A stretch of 64,000 nucleotides of DNA from Arthrobacter sp. FB24 (GTDB lineage Bacteria > Actinomycetota > Actinomycetes > Actinomycetales > Micrococcaceae). Shown here one piece after another: positions 8,275-15,540 of this stretch. The notes under the pieces were generated by a model. The model ran no database searches, was not told the DNA's origin, and was given only the letters and a program-made list of their open reading frames with translations. Every line of letters starts with the position of its first letter. Positions within the stretch are counted from its first letter, which is position 1. The position numbers and the translations under genes were made by a program. Location: positions 95,539 through 159,538 of the forward strand of contig NC_008537.1 in assembly GCF_000196235.1 (NCBI RefSeq), in the 5' to 3' direction.

Positions 8275-9639
8275 ATGAGGGAAACACCGTTCCGGTTGTT
8301 GCTCGATGCCCGCGCCTGCCGGAAAAAGGGCAGCGCTGCGATCCTGCAGCGCCAACGCGAGCGGCTGGTGGAGATGGTGACATACGCACGGACGTGCTCC
8401 CCGTACTACCGCCAGCTCTATCAGGGCCTGCCGGCACGGATCACGGACCCGCGTCTGCTGCCCGTGACGACAAAGGCCGCACTGATGGCACATTTCGATG
8501 ACTGGGTCACAGACCCTGCGGTGACCCTGGAGGGAACGCAGTCGTTCGTCGCGGACCCGTCGCTGCTCGGTGAGAAGTTCCTCAACCGCTACACGGCCGC
8601 TACGACATCCGGGACGACCGGCACCCGCGGACTGTTCCTGCTCGACACCCGAACCCTGGCCGTATCCAAGGCCCTGACGTTCCGCATGCTCAGTTCCTGG
8701 CTCACCCCGGCAGACCTCATGGGGATCATCCGCGGGCGCGGGCGGATAGCCATGGTCGTCGCCACCGGCGGCCACTTCGCCTCAGCAGCAGCCGCAGCCG
8801 CGCTACGAAAGGGACCAGCCCGGCACAGCGTGCGCGTGTTCCCGGTCCAGACGCCGATACCGGACCTCGTCGCTCAGCTGAACAGCTTCCGCCCGGCCCT
8901 CCTCGCCCCCTACGCCTCCACTGGCCGGTTGCTGGCATCCGAGCAGGAAGCAGGACGTCTGACCATCCAGCCCGTTGCTGTTATTCTCTCGGCCGAGGGA
9001 CTGCCTGCGGGAGAGTACGCCAGGATCAGCGGAGCGTTTGGGGCGAAGGTCCGGCAGGGCTACGCAGCGACTGAATGCCCCTTCCTGAGCTACAGCTGCC
9101 AGGAAGGCTGGCTGCACGTCAACAGCGACTGGGCCATCCTGGAACCGGTGGATGCAAACCATGAACCCGTCCCGCCCGGGCAGCCCTCGCACACCGTGCT
9201 GCTGAGCAACCTGGCCAACCGCATCCAACCCATCCTGCGCTACGACCTCGGCGACAGCGTCACCGCAAGGACTGACCCCTGCCGGTGCGGGGACCCGACG
9301 CCGGCCATCCACGTGCAGGGACGGAACGCCGAGCTGCTGACCCTCCAAGGCAACCGGCTCGCCGTCGCAGTGACACCCCTTACGCTGAGTACCGCCCTCG
9401 ACAGGGTGCAGGGCCTGAGTAAGGGCCAGATCATCCAGACAGGACCCCAGAGCCTCAGCCTCCGGCTGCAGCCCGCCGCCGGTGCGGATCCTGAGAACGT
9501 ATGGGAATCCGCCCGGTCCGAAATCACCCGCGCGTTGACCAGTCATGGGCTGGGCAACGTCACCATCACCAGGGACGCCGGGCCACCGCTACTCACTCCA
9601 GGCGGCAAGCACCGCACAGTCGTCCCGCTGCCCCCGTAA
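8275..9639 (+). CDS. PaaK-like adenylate-forming enzyme (phenylacetate-CoA ligase family)
   Basis: A 454-residue acyl-adenylating enzyme resembling phenylacetate-CoA ligase and the coenzyme F390 synthetase-like group. The P-loop TTSGTTGTRG lies near residue 110, the YAATE motif near 265, and the acyl-adenylate-binding YDLGD near 325. A good AGGAGG precedes the ATG at 8275. It follows cadD by 48 nt, so it could share the transcript, although no metabolic partner (thioesterase, carrier protein or ring-degradation gene) is adjacent. The substrate is unknown. The 3' end abuts decayed recombinase sequence. Confidence 0.75.
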   Translation: MRETPFRLLLDARACRKKGSAAILQRQRERLVEMVTYARTCSPYYRQLYQGLPARITDPRLLPVTTKAALMAHFDDWVTDPAVTLEGTQSFVADPSLLGEKFLNRYTAATTSGTTGTRGLFLLDTRTLAVSKALTFRMLSSWLTPADLMGIIRGRGRIAMVVATGGHFASAAAAAALRKGPARHSVRVFPVQTPIPDLVAQLNSFRPALLAPYASTGRLLASEQEAGRLTIQPVAVILSAEGLPAGEYARISGAFGAKVRQGYAATECPFLSYSCQEGWLHVNSDWAILEPVDANHEPVPPGQPSHTVLLSNLANRIQPILRYDLGDSVTARTDPCRCGDPTPAIHVQGRNAELLTLQGNRLAVAVTPLTLSTALDRVQGLSKGQIIQTGPQSLSLRLQPAAGADPENVWESARSEITRALTSHGLGNVTITRDAGPPLLTPGGKHRTVVPLPP

Positions 9640-9647
9640 GAGCCATC

Positions 9648-9936
9648 CCATCTTGTCGGCGAATACATTGGTGATGCCGACGGCCACTAGAGCATCCAGT
9701 CGCCGGGCCCAGGTCCGGCTTGGCCGTTGAGACCCGCGCATATCCAATATCCATCCCCGCACCGTACCGGAATTTGCCCCGTGACGCTCGGAAATGAGTT
9801 CGCGTTCAAACTCGGCCAGGAGCCCGAAGACAAGCTTCCCGGAGGCCCTAGTGGTATCGGATGGCGGCGCCCTTCCGATGAGGACCTTCAGACCGATCCC
9901 ACGCCCGGTCAGGTCATGGACGATGTTGACCAGGTT
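9648..9936 (-). pseudogene. Decayed serine recombinase (resolvase/invertase) fragments
   Basis: Two pieces of Hin/resolvase-type recombinase are readable on the minus strand. From about 9936 down to 9783 the frame reads HDLTGRGIGLKVL, then GKLVFGLLAEFERELISE, the end of the catalytic domain. From an ATG at 9752-9754 down to 9648 it reads MDIGYARVSTAKPDL, then, after a one-base shift, RRLDALVAVGI and ADKMG, the start of a catalytic domain. The order is scrambled (a domain-end fragment precedes a domain-start fragment), stops and a frameshift are present, and the tail is missing. This is a mobile-element scar next to the Tn3-like remnant. Confidence 0.7.
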
Positions 9937-9956
9937 GGGCTACACCGCGGCACACC

Positions 9957-10056
9957 GATGGGCTGGGAACAGCTCACCGGCGACTACACGTGGCCCCGCC
10001 CCAACCAGATCAAACCCGGCAAATACGGGCCACTACCCCGCCCGGCCATACCCTAG
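9957..10056 (+). pseudogene. Remnant of a Tn3-family transposase C-terminus
   Basis: The frame ending at the TAG at 10054-10056 reads PMGWEQLTGDYTWPRP and then KYGPLPRP. This resembles the conserved tail (SPLGWEHINLTGDYxW, LRPLR) of Tn3-family transposases in actinobacteria. Only about 30 residues survive, and upstream sequence in this frame is unrelated. With the adjacent recombinase fragments it marks the edge of a lost Tn3-like transposon. The match is by eye and short. Confidence 0.5.
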
Positions 10057-10318
10057 CGTCGGATATTTCACTTTTTCACACGTCACCCCTCATTGACGAT
10101 GTCAGTTTTTGAATTCCAGCGCCCTAGTTAAACGGCTTTAGGATCCCGCCTAGTCAGGTCGTGAGCAGATCACGTCCGTCGCGGGCGGAACCTATTCAAC
10201 TCGCGAATTGTTGGCGTCTCGTCGAAATTCTGAGTTGACAGCGCGACGGCTTTGCCGTGGGCTGAAAGTCACGAACCTTCGGATATTTTGTCGCTCCGTC
10301 GTGCCACAATCTCGGAGG

Positions 10319-10333
10319 ACGTGAAGTTCACGT
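10319..10333. promoter_or_regulatory. 15-bp perfect palindrome upstream of the ubiquitin-like operon
   Basis: ACGTGAA-G-TTCACGT is a perfect 7-1-7 inverted repeat, 10 nt before the AAGGAGG ribosome site (10343-10349) of the operon's first gene. Its position suits a repressor operator in the 5' leader or promoter. No regulator is encoded in the operon, so the cognate factor would act in trans. Confidence 0.5.
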
Positions 10334-10353
10334 TCTCTACATAAGGAGGCACC

Positions 10354-10500
10354 GTGGCAGGCAAGCCAGAAAATCCGGAACACCCCCAGCACCCGGAACA
10401 CCCCGAACACCCCCAGCACCCGGAACACCCCGAACACCCGGATACCCCGCAAGGTCCTCCTAACCCGCCGGTTCCCCCGGGTCCCCGCCCGGTCGGGTGA
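10354..10500 (+). CDS. 48-aa His/Pro/Glu repeat protein ending in Gly, first gene of the ubiquitin-like operon
   Basis: A GTG start follows a strong AAGGAGG. The product begins MAGKPENPEHPQHPEHP, repeats a 9-residue EHP/QHP unit (exact 27-bp DNA repeats at 10381-10407 and 10408-10434), then ends in a proline-rich tail PPGPRPVG. It is only 48 residues, predicted disordered, with no beta-grasp fold possible. The stop is 4 nt before the E2-E1 ATG, so the two are coupled. In bacterial ubiquitin-like operons this slot holds the modifier, whose C-terminal Gly is adenylated by E1. This protein is therefore a candidate non-canonical modifier or substrate; alternatives are a metal-binding peptide or a leader peptide. 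Confidence 0.7.
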   Translation: MAGKPENPEHPQHPEHPEHPQHPEHPEHPDTPQGPPNPPVPPGPRPVG

Positions 10501-10504
10501 GCTA

Positions 10505-12283
10505 ATGCCTTTCCTGCCCTGGTGGGAACGCTATGCCGGGCTCCTGCAGTCAGAAATTTCTTGGCTGCAGGACCTCGGCATTGCCTGCCGAATCGACGAA
10601 ACCAAGCGTGACGATCACCAGACCTTGACCATGGAGTTGTCCGTACCGGAAACAGTGACCGGAACAGCCCCTCTGGAGCTGACGGCTGTCTTCCCGGATT
10701 TCTATCCGCTCGTTCCGCCGAAAGTCTTCGCCGTGGACCTAGGGATGCCTCATCACTGGAACCCGTTCAGCAACGAAGTGTGCCTGTTGGGAACCCCATC
10801 GGAAGAATGGGGAACGAATGGGTCACTGGCTCAGCTGCTGAAGGACCAGTTACCTGCAGCGCTTAAGGCAGGCATGTCCGGCGACGAGCATGCCGACTGG
10901 AATGAGAAGCCTCAAGCCGAACCGTTCGGGGCCTACTACAACAGCTACGCAAACTCGGCGATGGTCTTTGTCGACGGTTCGTGGACCCTACCTCGGGAAG
11001 CTGTTCAAGGGCCGATTGAAGTTCGGCTTGACGGCCCATTTCCTGGGCCTGAGCTGACGCAGCGGATGCTGGGCGGGGTCCTACGAGTAGGGTCTGATAC
11101 CGGCCAGGCGCACGCGACGTTGGAAAACCAGATTCAGGAACTTCTGGGCGGCCAGTTGATACATGGCCGTTGGTCCAGGCTGTCGACGCCTGTTGCCGTT
11201 GACGATGCCCGAGCCATCTGGGAGGCTGCCGAAAAAGCCGACAGTAGCAGCACGCCCGACCAGCCCTACGGCCGGCGCAAGATCCAAATACGGGGAGTGG
11301 TTTTCCCGGAAGAGTCCGGACCAAGACAAGTCTCCGAGGGGTGGCTATTCGTGCTGAGGGTCCGCGGCGAGCAACGACAGAACTATAGTAAGAAGCCTCG
11401 TTCCGGCCGTTCCCGACCCTTGATGGTTTCTGGGGGCGCAGATGAGTACCACCTGCTCCGCGCAGGCCGTGTTGGCCGTTCCGACATCAGAGCACGTGTT
11501 CCAGACCTTGGCCCGTTGGCAACGAAGAAAGTCGCGCTTGTCGGTGCAGGTGCCATTGGAAGCGCTGTTGCAGTGCATCTGGGCCGGGCTGGTGTAGGAC
11601 ACCTGAGCCTCATTGATGCTGACGTTCTCGAACCCGGGAACTTGGTCAGGCACACAGCCACCCTCGAAGGCGTAGGTTTTCTCAAGGCTGTCGCCGTGGC
11701 CAGACTGGTCCGGATGGCAGCGCCGTACACCGAGGTCATGTACAACCCTGCCTATGTCGGAGGTTCACGCCCGCATGGAGAGCCGGACCCGCTACGCCAA
11801 ATCAGCCAGGATCTGGAATCTTATGACCTGTTGATTGATGCCAGTGCTGATCGTGGTACACAACGAATCTTGGCCTTGGTCGCTCGTGAGGTTGACGTGC
11901 CCTACCTATCGCTCGAGGCCACGAACGGTGCCTGGGGAGGCTTGGTGGCTTACATCGGGCGGGACTCTCCATGGTGCCAGTCGTGCCTGGAGTGGTTCCG
12001 CTACGATCAGACCATCCCGGACCCGGCACATTCCCCTTCCCCCTACACGCAACCGATCGGATGTGCGCAACCGACATTCACCGGCGCCGCGTTCGACTTG
12101 GAAGAAGTGAGCCTTCAAGCTGCTCGAACTGCCTCGGCCCGACTAACTTCCGACGACCAAGGCGCAAAATCAGGTTTCGATGTCGCCGTCTTGAAACTCC
12201 GAGACGAAGCAGGTGAACGGACCTTGCCAACATGGACCGGATACAACCTTGGCCGGCACCCGCGATGCGCGGGCCACAGTTGA
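10505..12283 (+). CDS. E2-E1 fusion: ubiquitin-conjugating-like and ThiF/E1-like adenylyltransferase
   Basis: 592 residues. Residues 1-140 read as a prokaryotic E2 (UBC) fold: FPDFYPLVPPKVF, HHWNPF and NEVCLL, with C93 as candidate catalytic cysteine. Residues about 340-590 are a ThiF/E1 domain: nucleotide loop VGAGAIGS (346-353), DADVLEPGNLVRH, a C491xxC494 pair, and GCAQPTFTG with C520 as candidate E1 cysteine. The order matches Cap2 of type II CBASS and other bacterial E2-E1 fusions. It is flanked by a Gly-ending small protein and a JAMM peptidase, a complete conjugation/deconjugation set. The role (antiphage or housekeeping) is not shown by the sequence. Confidence 0.85.
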   Translation: MPFLPWWERYAGLLQSEISWLQDLGIACRIDETKRDDHQTLTMELSVPETVTGTAPLELTAVFPDFYPLVPPKVFAVDLGMPHHWNPFSNEVCLLGTPSEEWGTNGSLAQLLKDQLPAALKAGMSGDEHADWNEKPQAEPFGAYYNSYANSAMVFVDGSWTLPREAVQGPIEVRLDGPFPGPELTQRMLGGVLRVGSDTGQAHATLENQIQELLGGQLIHGRWSRLSTPVAVDDARAIWEAAEKADSSSTPDQPYGRRKIQIRGVVFPEESGPRQVSEGWLFVLRVRGEQRQNYSKKPRSGRSRPLMVSGGADEYHLLRAGRVGRSDIRARVPDLGPLATKKVALVGAGAIGSAVAVHLGRAGVGHLSLIDADVLEPGNLVRHTATLEGVGFLKAVAVARLVRMAAPYTEVMYNPAYVGGSRPHGEPDPLRQISQDLESYDLLIDASADRGTQRILALVAREVDVPYLSLEATNGAWGGLVAYIGRDSPWCQSCLEWFRYDQTIPDPAHSPSPYTQPIGCAQPTFTGAAFDLEEVSLQAARTASARLTSDDQGAKSGFDVAVLKLRDEAGERTLPTWTGYNLGRHPRCAGHS

Positions 12284-12771
12284 CCGAATACATCTGGTTT
12301 CCAGTGCCGGTGCTATCGGATCTGGTAGAACAAGCCCGGCTGTATGCTCCTGCGGAGACCGGAGGGATCCTTGTGGGCCACTACACCGTAACTAAGCCCA
12401 ATGGACAGCGCGATGCGGTCGTAACTGACGTCATAGGACCGGGGCCAGCAGCCACAAGGTCCCGAATTGCATTTGAACCGGACACGGAGTGGCAAACAGC
12501 CGAACTCTCCAGAGTGTATGCCTTACGGGACCGCCGCGTTTCCTATCTGGGAGACTGGCACACACACCCGACCGGGCAACCTGTACCGAGTCTTCGAGAC
12601 CTGAAAACCCTCGAAACGATAGCCGCTCACACTGCGGCGCGGTGCCCCGAACCCTTCATGGCCATCCTCGGGAAAGAAGGGATGGAGCAGGATTGGAATA
12701 TCGCTGTGTGCCAGCACGAGGCTTTGGGGCGGATACGGAACATCATCCCAAGGACTATCCGCGGGTTTTAG
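12232..12771 (+). CDS. JAB/JAMM-family (Mov34/MPN/PAD-1) isopeptidase
   Basis: A 179-residue zinc peptidase expected to remove or process ubiquitin-like conjugates, like Cap3 of CBASS or the JAB proteins of bacterial Ubl operons. The full JAMM signature is present: E42 in AETGGIL, H110 and H112 in DWHTHP, S120 and D123 in PSLRD. It overlaps the E1 end, so coupling is tight. ATG 12232 (52-nt overlap) and ATG 12265 (19-nt overlap) are both possible and neither has a clear ribosome site; conserved sequence begins after the second. Confidence 0.85.
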   Translation: MDRIQPWPAPAMRGPQLTEYIWFPVPVLSDLVEQARLYAPAETGGILVGHYTVTKPNGQRDAVVTDVIGPGPAATRSRIAFEPDTEWQTAELSRVYALRDRRVSYLGDWHTHPTGQPVPSLRDLKTLETIAAHTAARCPEPFMAILGKEGMEQDWNIAVCQHEALGRIRNIIPRTIRGF

Positions 12772-13267
12772 AGGGCCCTGCCGATCCCGGACTTGTGAGA
12801 AGGAAGGGCTGCGTCCTCAATGGCTGCTGGAGCGCATGCCCGGACCGAGGAAATATCTAGTTGCAAGGTCGTCACTGTGTTCGGCCGGACGTAACGATCG
12901 GATGTGCTAGTGGTCGACCCAGACCCGGAACAATCATTGGCTGCCAGTGCATAACCCACACTGAGCTCCCGTTCGTGTTCGACTCCAGCTTTACGAAAGG
13001 TCCATTATCGGTGGCCTAGATAAGAACGCCTTCAGCTCCCCCTTGAGCCGCCGTCGCTTTGCAAGTGGTGGAACACGGCGATCAAGCGTCCGTAGCCCGG
13101 CGGGGCCTCACACCCTGCGCGAGTTGATGCCTTAAGGATTCCTCAATTATCGGGCACACTCTCTTTCTGGTGGCGTTCGTGCTTCGCTCTCGGGTCAGAA
13201 GAGGGGTCAAGCAGCTCTGGCGTTCTGGCACTCCAGTCCTCAGAATTCCTAGAAGGAGGGCCGAATC
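12772..13267. other. Non-coding stretch after the ubiquitin-like operon
   Basis: About 500 nt with no frame I can support on either strand. It ends with the ribosome site GAAGGAGG of the SHOCT gene. Base composition is visibly less GC-rich than the flanking metal cassette, consistent with the operon and this tail having arrived as one block. No clear terminator, tRNA or inverted-repeat end was recognised. Confidence 0.5.
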
Positions 13268-13522
13268 ATGATGAATGGCTGGTATGGAAACGGGTGGGGT
13301 CTCGGCGGCTGGATCGTCATGGCCGTGCTGATGCTGATTTTCTGGGGCGGGGTGGTCACGGTGGTGGTGCTCCTTCTGCGCCGGCCTCACCCCGGTCACG
13401 GGTTCTCCGAGCGCCCCGCCCATGATGAGGCCGAGCGGATCCTTAGCGAGCGCTTTGCCCGCGGGGAGATCGACGAGCAGGAACTAACCGCACGGCGGGC
13501 GGCCCTCAGGCGTCGGGAGTGA
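13268..13522 (+). CDS. SHOCT-domain small membrane protein
   Basis: 84 residues: a Trp/Gly-rich N-terminus (NGWYGNGWGLGGW), one transmembrane helix at about 16-38, and a C-terminal SHOCT motif (AERILSERFARGEIDEQEL, then RRAALRRRE). A strong GAAGGAGG precedes the ATG. The stop overlaps the GTG of the cupredoxin gene (GTGA). SHOCT proteins of this size commonly accompany copper genes (DUF305, MCO) in actinobacteria; the biochemical role is unknown. Confidence 0.8.
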   Translation: MMNGWYGNGWGLGGWIVMAVLMLIFWGGVVTVVVLLLRRPHPGHGFSERPAHDEAERILSERFARGEIDEQELTARRAALRRRE

Positions 13523-14088
13523 GCGGACTCTCACGGCGGGGCCAGAACCTCGTGGCTGCCGCCGCCGTCGTCCTCCTGACTGTGCTGTCCCTGCTGGCCG
13601 TCGGGCTCCTGGGCAATCCCGCCGGTCCGGGCGGCGGCGGGCGGCTCGTGGCCGGGTGCACCGTCCCCCGCCTGGCCGGAACCGAGGTCAACGTCACCCT
13701 GACCAACATGGGCGGACCGGTCATGCGCCCCCGGAACGGCATGATGGGCGGGGCGATGCGTCTAACGGCCGACCGCGGCGCGGTCGCGCGCGGCACCGTC
13801 TCCTTCCTGGTGACCAACGCCGGGAGCATCAGCCACGAGATGGTGATCCTGCCCTTGCCCGAAAACCAGGTTCCCGGCACCCGTCCTGTCGGGCCGGATG
13901 GCACCATCGACGAAAGCGGCAGCCTCGGGGAGGCCTCCGGGACCTGCACGGAAGGCTCCGGCGAGGGGATCCTGCCGGGCACCTCGGGCTGGGTGACTCT
14001 CACGTTGCCGCCGGGCCGGTACGAGCTGGCCTGCAACCTCCCCGGTCACTATGCGGCCGGTATGTACACCCAGCTCACCGTGACCTGA
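13519..14088 (+). CDS. Membrane-anchored cupredoxin-like copper protein
   Basis: 189 residues with an N-terminal signal anchor (about 10-30) and a cupredoxin fold outside the membrane. The C-terminal ELACNLPGHYAAGM carries the Cys, His and Met of a type 1 copper site, and NAGSISHEMVIL supplies the first His, as in sulfocyanin/plastocyanin-like proteins. The GTG start overlaps the SHOCT stop by 4 nt. It probably binds periplasmic copper or passes electrons to the multicopper oxidase at 16834; the partner is inferred. Confidence 0.8.
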   Translation: MSGLSRRGQNLVAAAAVVLLTVLSLLAVGLLGNPAGPGGGGRLVAGCTVPRLAGTEVNVTLTNMGGPVMRPRNGMMGGAMRLTADRGAVARGTVSFLVTNAGSISHEMVILPLPENQVPGTRPVGPDGTIDESGSLGEASGTCTEGSGEGILPGTSGWVTLTLPPGRYELACNLPGHYAAGMYTQLTVT

Positions 14089-14091
14089 GGC

Positions 14092-14119
14092 TCCTCCGGC
14101 ACGGCGCGCCTCCGGAGGA
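14092..14119 (+). terminator. Hairpin after the cupredoxin gene
   Basis: TCCTCCGG (14092-14099) pairs with CCGGAGGA (14112-14119), an 8-bp stem 4 nt after the stop, followed by AAAAGG rather than a T-tract. It could terminate or attenuate the SHOCT-cupredoxin transcript. Confidence 0.4.
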
Positions 14120-14165
14120 AAAGGTAGCCTTGTAACAGCTGTTTCCACCAGGAGGGATGATCGAC

Positions 14166-14648
14166 GTGACCGGACAGGCCGCCAGCATGATGGTTGCCCT
14201 GCGCCTCGTGCGCCTGGTTCTGCTGTCTCTGGCCCTGATGGCCGGCATCCTCGGAATGCACATCATGTCTCTCGTACCCATGGACAGCCAGGGCGCGCCA
14301 ACGGCTGCCGGCGACCACGGCGCAGTGCACATCCTGGCGCCCGCGGAGGACCCCGGACAGGTGGGCCACCCTGGGTCCAGCGCGGCCTCCGACCATGACC
14401 ACACCGGATCCCAGCAGCACGGCCCTCAGCTCGACGAAACCTGCAGCGGAGACCACGGGTGCGCCGGTATGCACACCATGGACGCGTCCTGCACCCCTGC
14501 CGCGAAGTCGGCATCACTCGAAGCGCCGCTCCCCGGCATCGGATTCAGCGTGGTTAATCCCCCGACCGGTGAGCCGCTTCAGACGGCGGCCCTGTCCCGC
14601 CGCCCGGTAGGTCCCTCCCCCGGGGATCTCTGCATCAGCCGGACGTAG
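14166..14648 (+). CDS. DUF6153-like membrane-anchored protein
   Basis: About 160 residues with one N-terminal transmembrane helix (LRLVRLVLLSLALMAGILGMHIM) and a His/Cys/Met-rich external part (DHDHTGSQQHG, TCSGDHGCAGMHTMDASC). This matches the small DUF6153-type proteins found next to DUF305 genes in actinobacteria. The AGGAGG at 14150-14155 is 1 nt from the ATG at 14157 but 10 nt from the GTG at 14166, so the GTG is preferred. Metal binding is inferred from the His/Cys/Met content. The exact family name is from memory. Confidence 0.65.
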   Translation: MTGQAASMMVALRLVRLVLLSLALMAGILGMHIMSLVPMDSQGAPTAAGDHGAVHILAPAEDPGQVGHPGSSAASDHDHTGSQQHGPQLDETCSGDHGCAGMHTMDASCTPAAKSASLEAPLPGIGFSVVNPPTGEPLQTAALSRRPVGPSPGDLCISRT

Positions 14649-14776
14649 AGAAGAGGCCGCGCCGTGATACCTCCGGCGCACGCTCCGCTGCCCTTCCGCC
14701 TGTGGATGGGCAGCGCGCCATTGACGGCTGCCTCTTTCCCGGGCCTCTCTGCGCCCGGGACATTCCGAAGGACCCC

Positions 14777-15406
14777 ATGAAAACCCAGAAGTACCTTGCC
14801 CTGTCTGCCACCGCCGTCGCCGCGGCCATTGCCCTCGGCGGCTGCGCATCCGTCTCCAACGGGACCTCCGCCCCGGTGAATTCCATGAACGGCATGGACC
14901 ACGGGAGCGCGTCCGGCAGTGCACCCGCCAGTAGCACCCCTCCCGCCGCCGCGGACCACAACGCCGCGGACACAATGTTCACCCAGGGCATGATCCCGCA
15001 CCACCAGCAGGCTGTGGAGATGAGCGACCTGATGCTGGGCAAGAAAGACGTCCCCGCGCCGGTGAAGGACCTCGCCACCAGGATCAAGGCAACCCAGGGC
15101 CCGGAGATCGCCACCATGACCGGCTGGCTCAAGACTTGGAACGAATCCGCGACCATGGCCCCCGGCCACACCATGGAGGGCATGATGGGCGACGACGACC
15201 TCACCCGCCTGAAGGCCGCCCAGGGCACGGAGGCGGCGAAGCTGTTCCTGACCCAGATGATCGCCCACCACCAGGGTGCTGTCACGATGGCCAAGACCGA
15301 GATTGCTGATGGTAAGAACGCCGACGCGGTGGCGCTGGCCAAGAGCATCGTCACGGCCCAGGAATCCGAGATCAAGGACATGCAGGCCCTGCTGCCGACC
15401 CTCTAG
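14777..15406 (+). CDS. DUF305 lipoprotein
   Basis: 209 residues with a lipobox (LGGC, Cys about 24) and two ferritin-like DUF305 repeats: FTQGMIPHHQQAVEMSDL and FLTQMIAHHQGAVTMAKTE, each with the HHQ-A motif. A Met/His linker (MNGMDHGSASG) follows the lipid anchor. The ATG at 14777 was chosen because the signal peptide begins there; the longer frame from 14702 would bury it. DUF305 proteins are widespread in copper-resistance loci and probably bind metal through the His/Met residues. LspA (6316) could mature it. Confidence 0.9.
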   Translation: MKTQKYLALSATAVAAAIALGGCASVSNGTSAPVNSMNGMDHGSASGSAPASSTPPAAADHNAADTMFTQGMIPHHQQAVEMSDLMLGKKDVPAPVKDLATRIKATQGPEIATMTGWLKTWNESATMAPGHTMEGMMGDDDLTRLKAAQGTEAAKLFLTQMIAHHQGAVTMAKTEIADGKNADAVALAKSIVTAQESEIKDMQALLPTL

Positions 15407-15422
15407 GCGGCCCATCCCGGCC

Positions 15423-15463
15423 GGGCGTGCCGCCGGTCCCGCACCGGAATCGGCGGCACGCCC
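15423..15463 (+). terminator. Rho-independent-like terminator after the DUF305 gene
   Basis: A 13-bp perfect stem (15423-15435 with 15451-15463; arms GGGCGTGCCGCCG and its complement) with a 15-nt loop lies 17 nt after the DUF305 stop. There is no T-tract, as is usual in high-GC actinobacteria. Confidence 0.6.
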
Positions 15464-15540
15464 GAGCTGGCCCCACGTCCGCGCCCACCGGGTGCGTCTT
15501 CCCGCAATTTCTCATTACATCCCGCTTTCAGGAGCCTCGA

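Noticed and set aside
10235..10240. TTGACA as a -35 box for the ubiquitin-like operon
   Set aside because: No acceptable -10 hexamer at 16-18 nt; left as unproven.
10381..10434. 27-bp tandem repeat as a CRISPR-like or VNTR element
   Set aside because: Copies are directly adjacent without spacers and stay in frame within a gene that has a strong ribosome site; it is a coding repeat.
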